Assembly (NCBI RefSeq): GCF_029846175.1
Contig: NZ_JARWAC010000010.1
Location: 248,001-312,000 of the forward strand
DNA: 64,000 nt
Source of the DNA: Sphaerisporangium sp. TRM90804
Lineage (GTDB): Bacteria; Actinomycetota; Actinomycetes; Streptosporangiales; Streptosporangiaceae
Direction: 5' to 3'
The notes under the pieces were generated by a model. The model was not told the DNA's origin. It saw only the letters and a list, made by a program, of their open reading frames with translations, and made no database searches. The position numbers were made by a program, and so were the translations under genes. Below, in pieces: positions 15,060 to 24,930 of the stretch (positions within the stretch are counted from its first letter, which is position 1; each line of letters begins with the position of its first letter).

Positions 15060-18000
15060 GAAACTCGCCAGCCTGGACAGATTCGTACCGAAGGGCCAGC
15101 ACCTGCTGGCCTCCTGCTTCGACGCGCACCACACGATCGGCGGCGGACTGTTCGCCATCAACGGCTCGGTCGAGGAGATCGACCGGGTGTCCAGCACCGG
15201 CCTGACCACGGCCGACGGGATGCTCTTCCGATGTCTGTGGAGTGCCGAGGGCAGCCCCGCCGAGCTCGTCGCCTACGACGCGACCGGGGTCCGCCGCTAC
15301 CACCGGCTCGACGACGTCTCCACGCCGCACGACATCCTCGTCGTGGACGGCCGGGTGCTGGTGGTGGCGACCACGCAGAACGAGGTGCAGTGCGTGGCGC
15401 CCGACGGCGAGATCGTGTGGCGGTGGCGCGCCCCCGGCGAGGTGGACAGCTGGCACCTGAACAGCCTGGCCCTCGCCGGCGACCAGGTCGTGGTGTGCGG
15501 GTTCGGGCCGTTCCTGCGCCGCAGAGGCTGGGACGAGAGCGGCAAGCCGACCACCGGCCGCGTGGTGAGCCTGGAGACCGGCGAACCGGTGCTCCAAGGC
15601 CTGCGCGCCCCGCACAACCCCTGGTACGGCGACGGCCACTGGCTGGTGTGCGACTCCGCGGCGGGCGACCTGGTGGAGATCTCCGACGACACGCGTCAGG
15701 AGACCAGGCGGCTCGGCATGCCCGGATGGCCGCGCGGCCTGGCCGTGACCGACGACCACCTGTTCATCGGGGTCAGCCCGCACCGGCACATGGCCACCTC
15801 CGTCGAGACCGCCGGGGTGGCCGTGGTCGACCGCGCGGAATGGCGCGTGGTCGGGCTGGTGGAGCTGCCCGCGCGCGAGGTGTACGCGTTGGCCCTCGCC
15901 CCCTCCCCGCTGGCCGACGGCGCCCGGCAGGGGTTCGACGCCAACCACACCCGGGCGCACGAGCAGGGCCAGCGGCAGATGTTCGACCGCCTGGGCCACC
16001 GGCCGAACCGGCTGTGGGCGCTCGGCGACCCGCTGGCCAGGGAGGACTGCCGGGCCCGTGTCACCGTGGCCGAGCCGGTGGCGGGGGAGGTCGAGGCCGA
16101 GAGCCTGCTGACGGTGGAGTGCCTGGTGCGCAACACCGGGGCCGGCCTGCTCACCCCCGCCCCGCCGTACCCGGTGCGGGTGCTGCACCGGTGGTACGAC
16201 CTGGACGGCCGGGAGGTCGTCACCCAGCCGATCAAGGCGGCCCTGCCGCGGTCGCTGCCGCCGGAGGCGGTCGCCCGGGTGCCCGTGCGGGCGCGTGTCC
16301 CCGCCGAGGCCGGTGACTACCGATTACGCGTCACGCTGCTCCAGGACGGCGGCGTGCCGTTCGACGAGCTGGACGAGTCGTGCGCCGCCGACATCGCGGT
16401 CACGGTGGTGACCGCCGGGGCGTCCCACGAGGCGCTGCGGGAGTTCGGCCTCTACCCCTCGGAGGTCGGTGCCGCCCGCACAGCCGGCGGCACCGTGCAC
16501 GACATGGTGCGCGCCATGCTGAACCGGCCGGCCGGCGGGGTGAACGGGTTGGTCGTCGGCCTGATCGAGGACGCCGGCAGGCAGGCGTTCGTCACCGCGC
16601 TCGCCGCCGCGCTGCGCTGCTCGGCGTCCTCGCTGGAGCACGTCGTGAACGAGGTCGTGCCCGACGCGGGGGACGTGCTGCTCACCGGCGCCGAAGCCGT
16701 CGCGCTGGCCCTGCGGCGCGCCGGCGTCACGGTCGCCTTCACCTACGCGGGCACCTCGGAGCTGGCCCTGTGCGACGCGATGGCCCGGCTCGGGCTGCTG
16801 GTGAACGGGCGCGGGGACCGCGAGTCGCTCTTCCAGGCCGGCGGCGCGAGCCGCCTGCGGCCCGGCAACGGGGCGGCCATCCTGCACGGGGCGCGCGGGC
16901 TCACCAACGCGCTCGGCGCGCTGGCCGACCTGCGCCGCAACGAGCTGGGGACGGTCGCGCTCGTCGGGCTGCCGTCCACGGGATCGCAGCCGTTCCTGCC
17001 GCCGCACGCCGAGCCGGACCTGATCCCGGTCTCCGGCGCCTTCGCCAAGGCCTGGCACGAGCTGGGCGCGGTGCCGGAGGAGCCGGCCGAGCGGCGGGCC
17101 GCCGTGGAGGCCCTGGTCACCGCCGTCCAGGAGGCGACGAGGGAGGCGGCGCTGCCGCCGTACGGCCCGGTGCTGGTCGCCGTGCCGCAGGACGTGGCCG
17201 AGGCCGCGTGGGTGCCGCTGGACGCGCTGCCGAAGGCCGGCGGCGCACCGGCCGGGCTCGACCGTGACGGCGACGCGCTGGCCGCGGCGGCGTCGTTCCT
17301 GGGGCAGGCGCGCAGGCCCGTGATCCTCATCGACGACTACGCGCTGCCGCACGAGGGCGCCCGCGAGGCGCTCGCCGCGTTCTCCGCCAGGGCCGGCGCC
17401 CCGGTGCTCCAGGTGAAGTACCGGCGCGGCCCCATGCTGTTCGAGCGGCTCGACAGGAGCGACGTCCCCGCGTTCCTCGGCTGGTACGACCCGGCGAACC
17501 CCGAGCACCGCGCGGTGCTGGAGGCCGCCGACCTCCTGGTCACCGTGGAGGACCGGAACATGTACCCGCGCGTGGTCGGCCCGCTGCCCGGCTGCCCGAA
17601 GATCGCGCTGACGTCCAACCCGGGCGCGACGGAGAAGAACGGCTACCTGACCACCGGGGACGTCCTGGTGGGCGGCGACGTGGTGGCGGCCCTGCGCGAG
17701 CTGACGGACGCGGCACGCCCCCGCCCCGGCTCCTCGGTCCCCTGGTACGCCGGCGTCGCGTCCGGTGAGAAGACCCCGGGACCGCGGGTGCCCGAGGAGG
17801 CCGCCGCGCTGCGCAACGGCATCGCCCGCCGCGTCGGCGAGGTGGCGGGCCGGCTGAACCGGCGGGTCGTACTGGTCGACGACAGCCAGATGTTCGGCGG
17901 CATGCTCGCCGAGGAGTACGACGAGTTCCCGCCCGGGCTGCGGGTGGCCGGCGGCCACGGCGGCTTCGTCGGCAGCGGCATCACCCTGGCCACCGGCCTG

Positions 18001-18480
18001 GCCCTCGGCGAGCCCTCGGTGAAGGTGCTCTGCTCCCTGGGCGACCAGGGCTTCACCAACAGCATGCAGGGCCTGGTCGCGGCCGTGCAGGAGTCGGCGC
18101 CCGTCACCTTCCTGGTCTGCAACAACGGCGGCAGCGTGTCGCTGCGCAAGCAGTCGGGCCCGTCCGGCTGGCTGGACGGCGGCCACCACCGCTACCTCGA
18201 CAACGCCGCGGGCATGGACTACGTCCAGATCGCCGAGGCGCTGGGCGTGCGCAGCCGGCGGGTCGACCTGAGCGGCTGGCTCGACCGCGACCACGCCGCG
18301 ATGCGGCTGGAGATGTTCGCCCGCACCCTGGACGCCATGGTGGACGGCTCCGGGCCCACGCTGATCGAGCTCGTGCTGCCCGCCGACCCCGAGTTCTGGA
18401 CCGGGGTCTGGATCAACCAGGGCTTCGAGAAGCCGTTCGAGGCGCGCGAGCCGGCGAAGGCGGGTGGGCACGATGCGTGA
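15049..18480 (+). CDS. Beta-propeller / Ig-like / thiamine-diphosphate enzyme fusion
   Basis: A 1143-residue fusion. Residues 1-320 form a propeller-like domain of the DUF4915/TIGR03032 kind (STPHDILVVDGRVLV, HLNSLALAGDQVVVCGFG, APHNPWYGDGHWLVCDS). Residues 345-445 look like an Ig-like carbohydrate-associated sandwich. From about 542 a complete TPP enzyme of the acetolactate synthase/decarboxylase type follows: Pyr domain with Glu595 in RESLFQAGG, central domain, and PP domain with the TPP motif GDQGF (998) to NN (1025). It should carry out decarboxylation or carboligation of a 2-keto acid or ketol transfer. A rare TTA leucine codon at 16324-16326 may make translation bldA-dependent. I know of no characterised enzyme with this order. 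Confidence 0.85.
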   Translation: MNVEKLASLDRFVPKGQHLLASCFDAHHTIGGGLFAINGSVEEIDRVSSTGLTTADGMLFRCLWSAEGSPAELVAYDATGVRRYHRLDDVSTPHDILVVDGRVLVVATTQNEVQCVAPDGEIVWRWRAPGEVDSWHLNSLALAGDQVVVCGFGPFLRRRGWDESGKPTTGRVVSLETGEPVLQGLRAPHNPWYGDGHWLVCDSAAGDLVEISDDTRQETRRLGMPGWPRGLAVTDDHLFIGVSPHRHMATSVETAGVAVVDRAEWRVVGLVELPAREVYALALAPSPLADGARQGFDANHTRAHEQGQRQMFDRLGHRPNRLWALGDPLAREDCRARVTVAEPVAGEVEAESLLTVECLVRNTGAGLLTPAPPYPVRVLHRWYDLDGREVVTQPIKAALPRSLPPEAVARVPVRARVPAEAGDYRLRVTLLQDGGVPFDELDESCAADIAVTVVTAGASHEALREFGLYPSEVGAARTAGGTVHDMVRAMLNRPAGGVNGLVVGLIEDAGRQAFVTALAAALRCSASSLEHVVNEVVPDAGDVLLTGAEAVALALRRAGVTVAFTYAGTSELALCDAMARLGLLVNGRGDRESLFQAGGASRLRPGNGAAILHGARGLTNALGALADLRRNELGTVALVGLPSTGSQPFLPPHAEPDLIPVSGAFAKAWHELGAVPEEPAERRAAVEALVTAVQEATREAALPPYGPVLVAVPQDVAEAAWVPLDALPKAGGAPAGLDRDGDALAAAASFLGQARRPVILIDDYALPHEGAREALAAFSARAGAPVLQVKYRRGPMLFERLDRSDVPAFLGWYDPANPEHRAVLEAADLLVTVEDRNMYPRVVGPLPGCPKIALTSNPGATEKNGYLTTGDVLVGGDVVAALRELTDAARPRPGSSVPWYAGVASGEKTPGPRVPEEAAALRNGIARRVGEVAGRLNRRVVLVDDSQMFGGMLAEEYDEFPPGLRVAGGHGGFVGSGITLATGLALGEPSVKVLCSLGDQGFTNSMQGLVAAVQESAPVTFLVCNNGGSVSLRKQSGPSGWLDGGHHRYLDNAAGMDYVQIAEALGVRSRRVDLSGWLDRDHAAMRLEMFARTLDAMVDGSGPTLIELVLPADPEFWTGVWINQGFEKPFEAREPAKAGGHDA

Positions 18481-19882
18481 GGTGCCGTTCCGCCAGGTGC
18501 CCCTGGCCCCCTACGAGCAGGTGCTCGGCGAGCGGCGGACCGCGCGGCTGAGGGTCGAGCTCGGCCGCACCGGCCGGCTGCTCGGCGACGGCGCCGTCTG
18601 GAACGTCAACTCGACCGCGGCGGGCGGCGGCGTCGCTGAGCTGCTGCACACGCTCGGGCCGCTGGCCCGCGCCGCCGGCCTGAACACGCGGTGGCTGGTG
18701 GTCGACGGAGACCCGGAGTTCTACACCGTCGCCAAGCGCCTGGTGTCCATGCTGTACGGCATCGCCGGCGACGGCGGCGCCCTGGGCGCCGAGGAACGGC
18801 GGCACTACCGGCGCGCGATGGACTCCAACGCCGAGGCGCTCGCCGAGTACGTCCGCCCGGGCGACGTCGTCATCGTGCACGAGGCGCAGCCGGCCGGGCT
18901 CATCGAGGCCGCCCGGGCCCTGGGGGCGAGCGTGGTGTGGCGCAGCCACATCGGAAGCGACACCCCCAACCGGTTCACCCGGGAGGGCGGCGCGTTCGTG
19001 AGCCCGTACGTCGCGCAGGCGGACGCCACGGTGTTCTCCACCCCGGCGCACGTGACCGGGTGGGCGCCGCGGCCGCAGATCATCGCGCCGTCGATCGACC
19101 CCTGCGGGCCGAAGAACATGGCGCTCAGCGCCGGGCAGGTCGCCGCCGTCCTGGGTGCCACCGGCATCCTGGCCGGCGGCCACCGGCCGCTGACGGTGCC
19201 CGTCCCGATCGGCCCCGACGTCGAGGTGCGACGGCCCGCCCAGGTGCTCAGGGACGGCCCCCCGCCGCCCGCCGACGTGCCGATGGTGGTCCAGGTGTCC
19301 CGCTGGGACCGGCTCAAGGACATGGGCGGCGTCATGCGCGCGTTCGTCGACTCGGGCGTGGACGGCTACCTCACCCTCGCCGGCGCCGACCTTTCGGGCG
19401 TGACCGACGACCCCGAGGCCGCGGAGGTGTACGAGCGATGCCGCCGGGCCTGGGAGGACCTCCCGCCCGAGCACCGCCGCCGCTGCCAGCTGGTGTGCCT
19501 GCCCATGGCCGACCTGCGCGAGAACGCCGTCGTCGTCAACGCGCTGCAGCGGCACGCGTCCGTCGTCGTGCAGAAGAGCCTGGCCGAGGGGTTCGGGCTC
19601 ACCGCCACCGAGGCGATGTGGAAGGCGCGCCCCCTGCTCGCCGCCGCGGCCGGCGGCCTGCGCGACCAGGTGCGCGACGGTGAGACCGGCCTCCTGCTGG
19701 GGGACCCGGCGGACCTCGCGGCCGCCGCCACCGGCATCCGGATGCTGTCCACCGACCGCGCCCTGGCCGGACGGCTGGGCGCGGCGGCCCGGCGTCGGGT
19801 TCACGACCAGTACCTGCCCGACCGGCAGCTGCTCGACTGGGCGCGGCTCATCGAGAGCCTCGCGGGGGTGAGGGCGGCATGA
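18473..19882 (+). CDS. GT4 glycosyltransferase, trehalose synthase (TreT)-like
   Basis: A protein of about 469 residues. The N-terminal signature [20 protein letters not shown], then [29 protein letters not shown] and [10 protein letters not shown], is that of TreT, which joins NDP-glucose and glucose to trehalose reversibly. The C-terminal GT-B half has [12 protein letters not shown] and the GT4 end motif [29 protein letters not shown]. The ATG at 18473 overlaps the previous stop by 8 bp; a GTG at 18464 is also possible. In this operon the acceptor may be an unusual sugar made by the aldolase/TPP enzymes rather than glucose (inference). Confidence 0.85.
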   Translation: MREVPFRQVPLAPYEQVLGERRTARLRVELGRTGRLLGDGAVWNVNSTAAGGGVAELLHTLGPLARAAGLNTRWLVVDGDPEFYTVAKRLVSMLYGIAGDGGALGAEERRHYRRAMDSNAEALAEYVRPGDVVIVHEAQPAGLIEAARALGASVVWRSHIGSDTPNRFTREGGAFVSPYVAQADATVFSTPAHVTGWAPRPQIIAPSIDPCGPKNMALSAGQVAAVLGATGILAGGHRPLTVPVPIGPDVEVRRPAQVLRDGPPPPADVPMVVQVSRWDRLKDMGGVMRAFVDSGVDGYLTLAGADLSGVTDDPEAAEVYERCRRAWEDLPPEHRRRCQLVCLPMADLRENAVVVNALQRHASVVVQKSLAEGFGLTATEAMWKARPLLAAAAGGLRDQVRDGETGLLLGDPADLAAAATGIRMLSTDRALAGRLGAAARRRVHDQYLPDRQLLDWARLIESLAGVRAA

Positions 19883-20856
19883 CCCGCACACTGGGACGAG
19901 ACGGGCCGCGGGTCTTCGACGTCGGCCTGGGCTGCATGGGGATGTCGCAGTTCTACGGCGCCTGGGACGACGCCGAGTCGATCCGGACGATCCACCGCGC
20001 CCTCGACCTCGGGGTCCACCTCCTGGACACCGCCGACATGTACGGGCCGTACACCAACGAGGAGCTGATCGGCCGGGCGGTCAGGGGCCGTCGCGACCAG
20101 GTGCTGATCGCGACCAAGTTCGGCAACGTCAAGGGGCCGGACGGGCGGGTCATCGGCGTCGACGGCAGCCCTACGTACGTGCGGAGGTCCTGCGAGGGGT
20201 CGCTGCGCCGGCTGGGCGTCGAGACCATCGACGTCTACTGCCAGCACCGCGTGGACCGCTCGGTGCCCGTCGAGGAGACCTGGACGGCCATGGCCGAGCT
20301 GGTGCGGCAGGGCAAGGTGCGGTACCTGGCGATCTCCGAGGCCGCGCCCGACACCGTGAGGCGCGCCCACGCCGTCCACCCCGTGTGCGCCGTGCAGACC
20401 GAATACTCGCTGGTCAGCCGGGATCCCGAGGAGAAGCTGCTGCCGTTGCTGCGCTCCCTCGGCATCGGGTTCATCGCCTACGCCCCGCTCGGCCGGGGGC
20501 TGCTGACCGGCCGGATCGCCGCACCCGGCGACCTGGGCGGGGACGACTTCCGCCGCACGCTGCCCCGATTCCAGCCGGTCAACCTGCGGCGCAACGCCGA
20601 GCTGGCGGAACGGGTGGCCGGGCTCGCCGCGTCGTTCGGGGCCACCCCCACGCAGCTCGCGCTGGCCTGGGTGCTGGCGCAGGGCGACGACGTCGTGCCG
20701 ATCCCCGGCACCAAGAGCCTGGCCCGGCTGGAGGAGAACCTCGCGGCCCGCCGCCTGGAGCTGACGCCGTCGGACCTGGCGGCACTGGAGGAGCTGGCGC
20801 CGCCGGGATGCGCCGCCGGAGACCGCTACCCCGACATGTCCGGGGTCGACGTATAG
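19879..20856 (+). CDS. Aldo/keto reductase
   Basis: A 325-residue (alpha/beta)8 NADPH-dependent oxidoreductase. The AKR signature is clear: [12 protein letters not shown], then [21 protein letters not shown] (catalytic Asp and Tyr), IATKFG (Lys) and YCQHRVD (His), and the cofactor-binding end [16 protein letters not shown]. It reduces a sugar aldehyde or ketone to the alcohol, or the reverse. It overlaps the glycosyltransferase stop by 4 bp (ATGA). With the downstream alditol oxidase it could set the oxidation state of a sugar or polyol. Confidence 0.9.
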   Translation: MTRTLGRDGPRVFDVGLGCMGMSQFYGAWDDAESIRTIHRALDLGVHLLDTADMYGPYTNEELIGRAVRGRRDQVLIATKFGNVKGPDGRVIGVDGSPTYVRRSCEGSLRRLGVETIDVYCQHRVDRSVPVEETWTAMAELVRQGKVRYLAISEAAPDTVRRAHAVHPVCAVQTEYSLVSRDPEEKLLPLLRSLGIGFIAYAPLGRGLLTGRIAAPGDLGGDDFRRTLPRFQPVNLRRNAELAERVAGLAASFGATPTQLALAWVLAQGDDVVPIPGTKSLARLEENLAARRLELTPSDLAALEELAPPGCAAGDRYPDMSGVDV

Positions 20857-20867
20857 GTGAGGCGGAC

Positions 20868-22445
20868 ATGAAACATGACGAGTGGTGGCGAGAGGCCGTC
20901 CTCTACCAGATCTACCCGCGAAGCTTCGCCGACTCCGACGGCGACGGCGTCGGCGACCTGCCCGGAGTCATCGACCGGCTCGGCTACCTCGCCGAGCTGG
21001 GCGTCGACGCCGTCTGGCTGTCGCCGTTCTACCCCTCCCCGCTGGCCGACTTCGGGTACGACGTCAGCGACTTCCAGGCGGTGGACCCGTCGTACGGAAC
21101 GCTGGAGGACTTCGACGAGCTGCTGCGCCGGGCGCACGAGCACGGCATACGCGTGGTGGTCGACCTGATCATGAACCACACCTCGGTCGAGCACCCCTGG
21201 TTCGCCGAGTCCCGGTCCAGCCGCACCAGCCCGAAGCGCGACTGGTACATCTGGGCCGACTCCCGCCCCGACGGCGGCCCGCCCAACAACTGGCTCAGCG
21301 CCTTCGAGAAGTGCGGCCCGGCCTGGACGTTCGACGAGCCGACCGGCCAGTGCTACCTGCACAGCTTCACCCCGGGCCAACCCGATCTGAACTGGCGCAA
21401 CCCCGAGGTCCGCGCCGCGATGCGGGAGGTGTGGCGCTTCTGGCTCGACCGCGGCGTCGACGGCTTCCGCGTGGACGTGGCGCACCGCCTGATGAAGGAC
21501 GCCGAGCTGCGCGACAACATCGCCGAGCTGGCGCACGCCAGGCGGCACGTGTCGCACCCCCTGGGGCGCCAGCGCCACCTCGACCTGCCCGAGACGTTCG
21601 ACGTCCTGCGCGACCTGCGGCGCACCCTCGACTCCTACGAGGGCACGTTCGCCCTCGGCGAGGTGCCGATCAGCGACGACAGGCGCCTGGCCGAGTACTT
21701 CGGCGGCGACGGCATGCACACGGCCTTCCACATCGCGTTCTGGGAGCAGCCGTGGCGCGCGGCGGCGTTCCGCGAGACCGTCGACCGGCTGGCCGCGTAC
21801 GCGCGCCCGGGCGCGCTGCCCACGTACGCGCTGGCCACGCACGACATCTCCCGCACCGTCACCCGGTACGGCGGCGGCGGGCGCCCGAGGGTGGCCGCGG
21901 CGATGATGACGACCCTGCGCGGCATCCCCTGCGTCTACTACGGCGAGGAGATCGGCATGGCCGACGCCCCGCCCCCGCTCGACGGGCTGCTCGACGTCGA
22001 CGGCAGGGACGGCACCCGCGTCCCCATGCAGTGGGACGAGACCGGGGCCGGCTTCTCACGCGCGGCGCCCTGGCTGCCGTTCGCGAGCGACCAGCACGAC
22101 GTCAACGTCGTCAAGCAGCTGGACGACCCCGACTCACTGCTCAGCCTGTACCGGCGCCTGATCGCCTTCCGGCGCGACTCACCGGCTTTGCGCCGGGGGG
22201 AGTACCGGTCGCTGGACTGCGGCGGCGACGTCTTCGCCTACCTGCGGTCGGTCCCCGGCGAACGCCTGCTCGTCGCGCTGAACTTCGCGCCGCACCGCAC
22301 CGAGGTCGCGCTGCCCGAGCTGCCGCCGCACGGCCGGCTGGAGCTGTCCACCGGCACGGGGGAGGCGGGCTCCCCGGTGGACCCGCGCTCGCTGTCCCTC
22401 GCGCCCGACGAGGGCGTGATCGTGCGGATCGGGGGCACGCCATGA
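20868..22445 (+). CDS. GH13 alpha-glucosidase (oligo-1,6-glucosidase-like)
   Basis: A 525-residue alpha-amylase-superfamily enzyme without a signal peptide, hence cytoplasmic. It begins WWREAVLYQIYPRSFADSDGDGVGDL, typical of GH13 alpha-glucosidases. The catalytic residues are Asp203 (GFRVDVAHRL), Glu265 (FALGEVPIS) and Asp326 (ATHDISR; the usual NHD is THD here). It hydrolyses or transglycosylates an alpha-glucoside, possibly the product of the upstream TreT-like enzyme. The ATG at 20868 follows AGGTGAGG; the next ATG overlaps its stop. Confidence 0.9.
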   Translation: MKHDEWWREAVLYQIYPRSFADSDGDGVGDLPGVIDRLGYLAELGVDAVWLSPFYPSPLADFGYDVSDFQAVDPSYGTLEDFDELLRRAHEHGIRVVVDLIMNHTSVEHPWFAESRSSRTSPKRDWYIWADSRPDGGPPNNWLSAFEKCGPAWTFDEPTGQCYLHSFTPGQPDLNWRNPEVRAAMREVWRFWLDRGVDGFRVDVAHRLMKDAELRDNIAELAHARRHVSHPLGRQRHLDLPETFDVLRDLRRTLDSYEGTFALGEVPISDDRRLAEYFGGDGMHTAFHIAFWEQPWRAAAFRETVDRLAAYARPGALPTYALATHDISRTVTRYGGGGRPRVAAAMMTTLRGIPCVYYGEEIGMADAPPPLDGLLDVDGRDGTRVPMQWDETGAGFSRAAPWLPFASDQHDVNVVKQLDDPDSLLSLYRRLIAFRRDSPALRRGEYRSLDCGGDVFAYLRSVPGERLLVALNFAPHRTEVALPELPPHGRLELSTGTGEAGSPVDPRSLSLAPDEGVIVRIGGTP

Positions 22446-23698
22446 CGGCGCCGCGGAACTGGGCGGGCAACATCGCCTTCGGGTGCGCGCGCATGGAGAC
22501 GCCGTCGTCCGTCGCCGAGCTCCAGCGCCTGGTGGCGCGCGAGAGGCGGGTCCGCGCGATCGGCACCCGGCACTCGTTCAACGACCTCGCCGACACGCCC
22601 GGGGTGCTGGTGTCCCTGGCCGGTCTGCCGCCGGAGACCGAGGTGGACTCGGCCGCGCGCACCGTCCGCGTCGCGGCGGGCATGCGGTACGCCGAGCTGG
22701 CCCCCCGCCTCGACCGGGAGGGGTACGCCCTGCCCAACCTGGGCTCGCTTCCGCACATCTCGGTCGCCGGCGCCTGCGCCACGGCCACCCACGGGTCGGG
22801 CGTGCGCAACGGGTGTCTGGCCACGGCGGTGTCCGGGCTGGAGATGGTCACCGCGGACGGTGACCTCGTCACCGTGGACCGCCGCACCGGGCACTTCGAC
22901 GGGATGGTCGTCGGGCTCGGCGCGCTCGGCGTCGTCACCGCCCTGACCCTCGACCTGGTGCCGGCCTTCGAGACGCGGCAGCGTGTCTACGAGGGGCTGC
23001 CGCTGGAGGCGCTGGACGAGCACTTCGCCGAGCTGACCGCCGCCGCCTACAGCGTGTGCCTGTTCACCGACTGGCGGGCGCCGCGGTTCACCCAGGTGTG
23101 GATCAACGAGCGCACCGACGAGGCGGAGACCACGGTGGTGAAGGAGCCCTGGTTCACCGCCGAGCCGGCGACGGTCGAGCTGCACCCGGTGTCCGGCTTC
23201 TCCGCGGCCTCCTGCACCCCGCAGCTCGGCCTCCCCGGCCGCTGGTTCGAACGGCTGCCGCACTTCCGGCCCGACTTCGAGCCCAGCAGCGCCGGGGACG
23301 AGCTGCACTCCGAATACATGGTGCCCGCCGGGGAAGCGGTGAACGCGCTGCGCTCGCTCGACCGGATCCGCGCGCTGATCCAGCCGGTGCTGCAGATCTG
23401 CGAGGTGCGCACCGTCGCCGCCGACGAGCTCTGGATGAGCCCCTTCTACCGGGAGGACTCGGTGAGCATCCACTTCACCTGGATCGCGGACACCGAGGCC
23501 GTGCTCCCGGTCGTCCGGCTGGTGGAGGAGCGGCTGGAGCCGTCCCGGGCCACGCCGCACTGGGCCAAGGTGTTCACCACCCCTCCGGAAACCCTGCGGT
23601 CGCGTTACCCGCGCTCGCCGGACTTCGCCCGGCTCGTACGCGAGTACGACCCCGCCGGCACGTTCGGCAACGCGTTCGTGGACCGCTATCTGAGTTAG
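22442..23698 (+). CDS. Alditol oxidase (FAD, VAO family)
   Basis: A 418-residue flavoprotein, the same length as Streptomyces coelicolor AldO, which oxidises xylitol and sorbitol at C1 using oxygen. The PP-loop segment RAIGTRHSFNDLADTPG includes His44, matching the histidine that covalently binds FAD in AldO. HISVAGACATATHGSGVRNG and the C-terminal THWAKVF-like phrase PHWAKVFTTPPE are family hallmarks. It makes an aldose plus hydrogen peroxide from a polyol. The ATG overlaps the GH13 stop by 4 bp. Its local polyol may come from the aldo/keto reductase (inference). Confidence 0.9.
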   Translation: MTAPRNWAGNIAFGCARMETPSSVAELQRLVARERRVRAIGTRHSFNDLADTPGVLVSLAGLPPETEVDSAARTVRVAAGMRYAELAPRLDREGYALPNLGSLPHISVAGACATATHGSGVRNGCLATAVSGLEMVTADGDLVTVDRRTGHFDGMVVGLGALGVVTALTLDLVPAFETRQRVYEGLPLEALDEHFAELTAAAYSVCLFTDWRAPRFTQVWINERTDEAETTVVKEPWFTAEPATVELHPVSGFSAASCTPQLGLPGRWFERLPHFRPDFEPSSAGDELHSEYMVPAGEAVNALRSLDRIRALIQPVLQICEVRTVAADELWMSPFYREDSVSIHFTWIADTEAVLPVVRLVEERLEPSRATPHWAKVFTTPPETLRSRYPRSPDFARLVREYDPAGTFGNAFVDRYLS

Positions 23699-23707
23699 GA
23701 GAGACCC

Positions 23708-24919
23708 GTGTCGGTGATCAAGAACATGGGGGTCCCGGACAGCGGGCTGTCCGCCGCCGCGCTGGTCCGGCTGCGCGTCGCGGTCACGCTGTTCTTCGCG
23801 CTCGGCGGCTTCCTGTTCGCCGGGTGGGCCGTCCGCATCCCGGCCCTGAAACAGCAGGTCGACGCGTCGCCCGGGTCGCTGGGGCTGGCGCTGCTGTGCC
23901 TGACCGGCTCGGCCGTGCTCACCATGGCCGTGACCGGGCGGCTCTGTGAACGGTTCGGCAGCCGCCAGGTGACGATCGTCGCGGCCGTCCTGCTCTCGGT
24001 CGCCGTCGTGCCCCCGACACTCACCGACTCCGCTCTCGCGCTCGGCCTGACGCTGATCGCCTTCGGCGTCGCGTTCGGCGGCATCGACGTCGCGGTCAAC
24101 AGCCTCGCCGTCGACCTGATCGCCGTGCTGCGGCGCCCGGTCATGCCGAGCTTCCACGCCGCCAACAGCTTCGGCAGCCTCGCCGGCGCCGCCCTCGGCG
24201 GGCTGCTCGCGGCGCAGCTCTCACCCGCCCAGCACATGCTCCTGATGGTGCCCGCCGGCCTGGCCGCCAGCGCGGTCGGCGCGCGGATGCTGCTGGCGTA
24301 CCCGCTGCCGGGCGCGGGGGCGGCGACGGAGCGGGCCCCCGGGTCGGCGCCCCGGCGCGGCCTGTGGGGCACCGTGCTGTTCTTCGGGCTCATCGGCCTG
24401 TGCGCCGCCTACTGCCAGGGCGCGCTCGACAACTGGGTCCCGCTGCACATCAAGGAGGACCTGGGCAGCGGCGAGACCCTGGCCGCCACCGGGTACGCGC
24501 TCGTCCAGCTCACCATGGGCCTGATGCGGCTGTCCGGCATCGCCCTGGTGGAACGGCTGGGCGCCACGCGCGTGACGGTCTTCGGCGGCGTGATCGCCTG
24601 CGCGGGCGGGCTGACGGCCGCGCTGGCGCCGTCCGTACCGCTGGTGTTCGCCGGCCTGGTCGCCACCGGGGTCGGCCTGGCCAACATCTTCCCCATCGCG
24701 ATGGCGCAGGCCGGGGCCGCCGGCGGGCCGGGCGGGATCGCCCTGGCGGCGACCCTCGGCTACTGCGGCATCCTGGCCGCGCCCCCGTCCATCGGCCTGC
24801 TGGCCGACGTCGTCGGTCTGCCGTCCGCGCTGACCCTGATCCCGCTGTCGGCGGCCGTGGCCGCCGCGATCGCCTACGCGATCAGGCCGCGAGCGGAGCG
24901 ACTTCCCCTGCGTACGTGA
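23708..24919 (+). CDS. MFS transporter
   Basis: A 403-residue permease with about 12 hydrophobic segments. Its N terminus (LRVAVTLFFALGGFLFAGWAVRIPALKQQV) and VTGRLCERFGSRQVT (motif A) resemble sugar/inner-membrane MFS proteins of the YbjJ/FucP-like kind. I chose the GTG at 23708 because AGGAGAG lies 4-10 bp upstream. Being inside the sugar operon, it probably imports the substrate or exports the product; direction cannot be told. Confidence 0.85.
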   Translation: MSVIKNMGVPDSGLSAAALVRLRVAVTLFFALGGFLFAGWAVRIPALKQQVDASPGSLGLALLCLTGSAVLTMAVTGRLCERFGSRQVTIVAAVLLSVAVVPPTLTDSALALGLTLIAFGVAFGGIDVAVNSLAVDLIAVLRRPVMPSFHAANSFGSLAGAALGGLLAAQLSPAQHMLLMVPAGLAASAVGARMLLAYPLPGAGAATERAPGSAPRRGLWGTVLFFGLIGLCAAYCQGALDNWVPLHIKEDLGSGETLAATGYALVQLTMGLMRLSGIALVERLGATRVTVFGGVIACAGGLTAALAPSVPLVFAGLVATGVGLANIFPIAMAQAGAAGGPGGIALAATLGYCGILAAPPSIGLLADVVGLPSALTLIPLSAAVAAAIAYAIRPRAERLPLRT

Positions 24920-24930
24920 CCGGAGCCCTC

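Noticed and set aside
15049-18480. Two separate genes instead of a fusion
   Set aside because: The frame is uninterrupted and no start with a ribosome site appears at the boundary near 16670, so I keep one gene.
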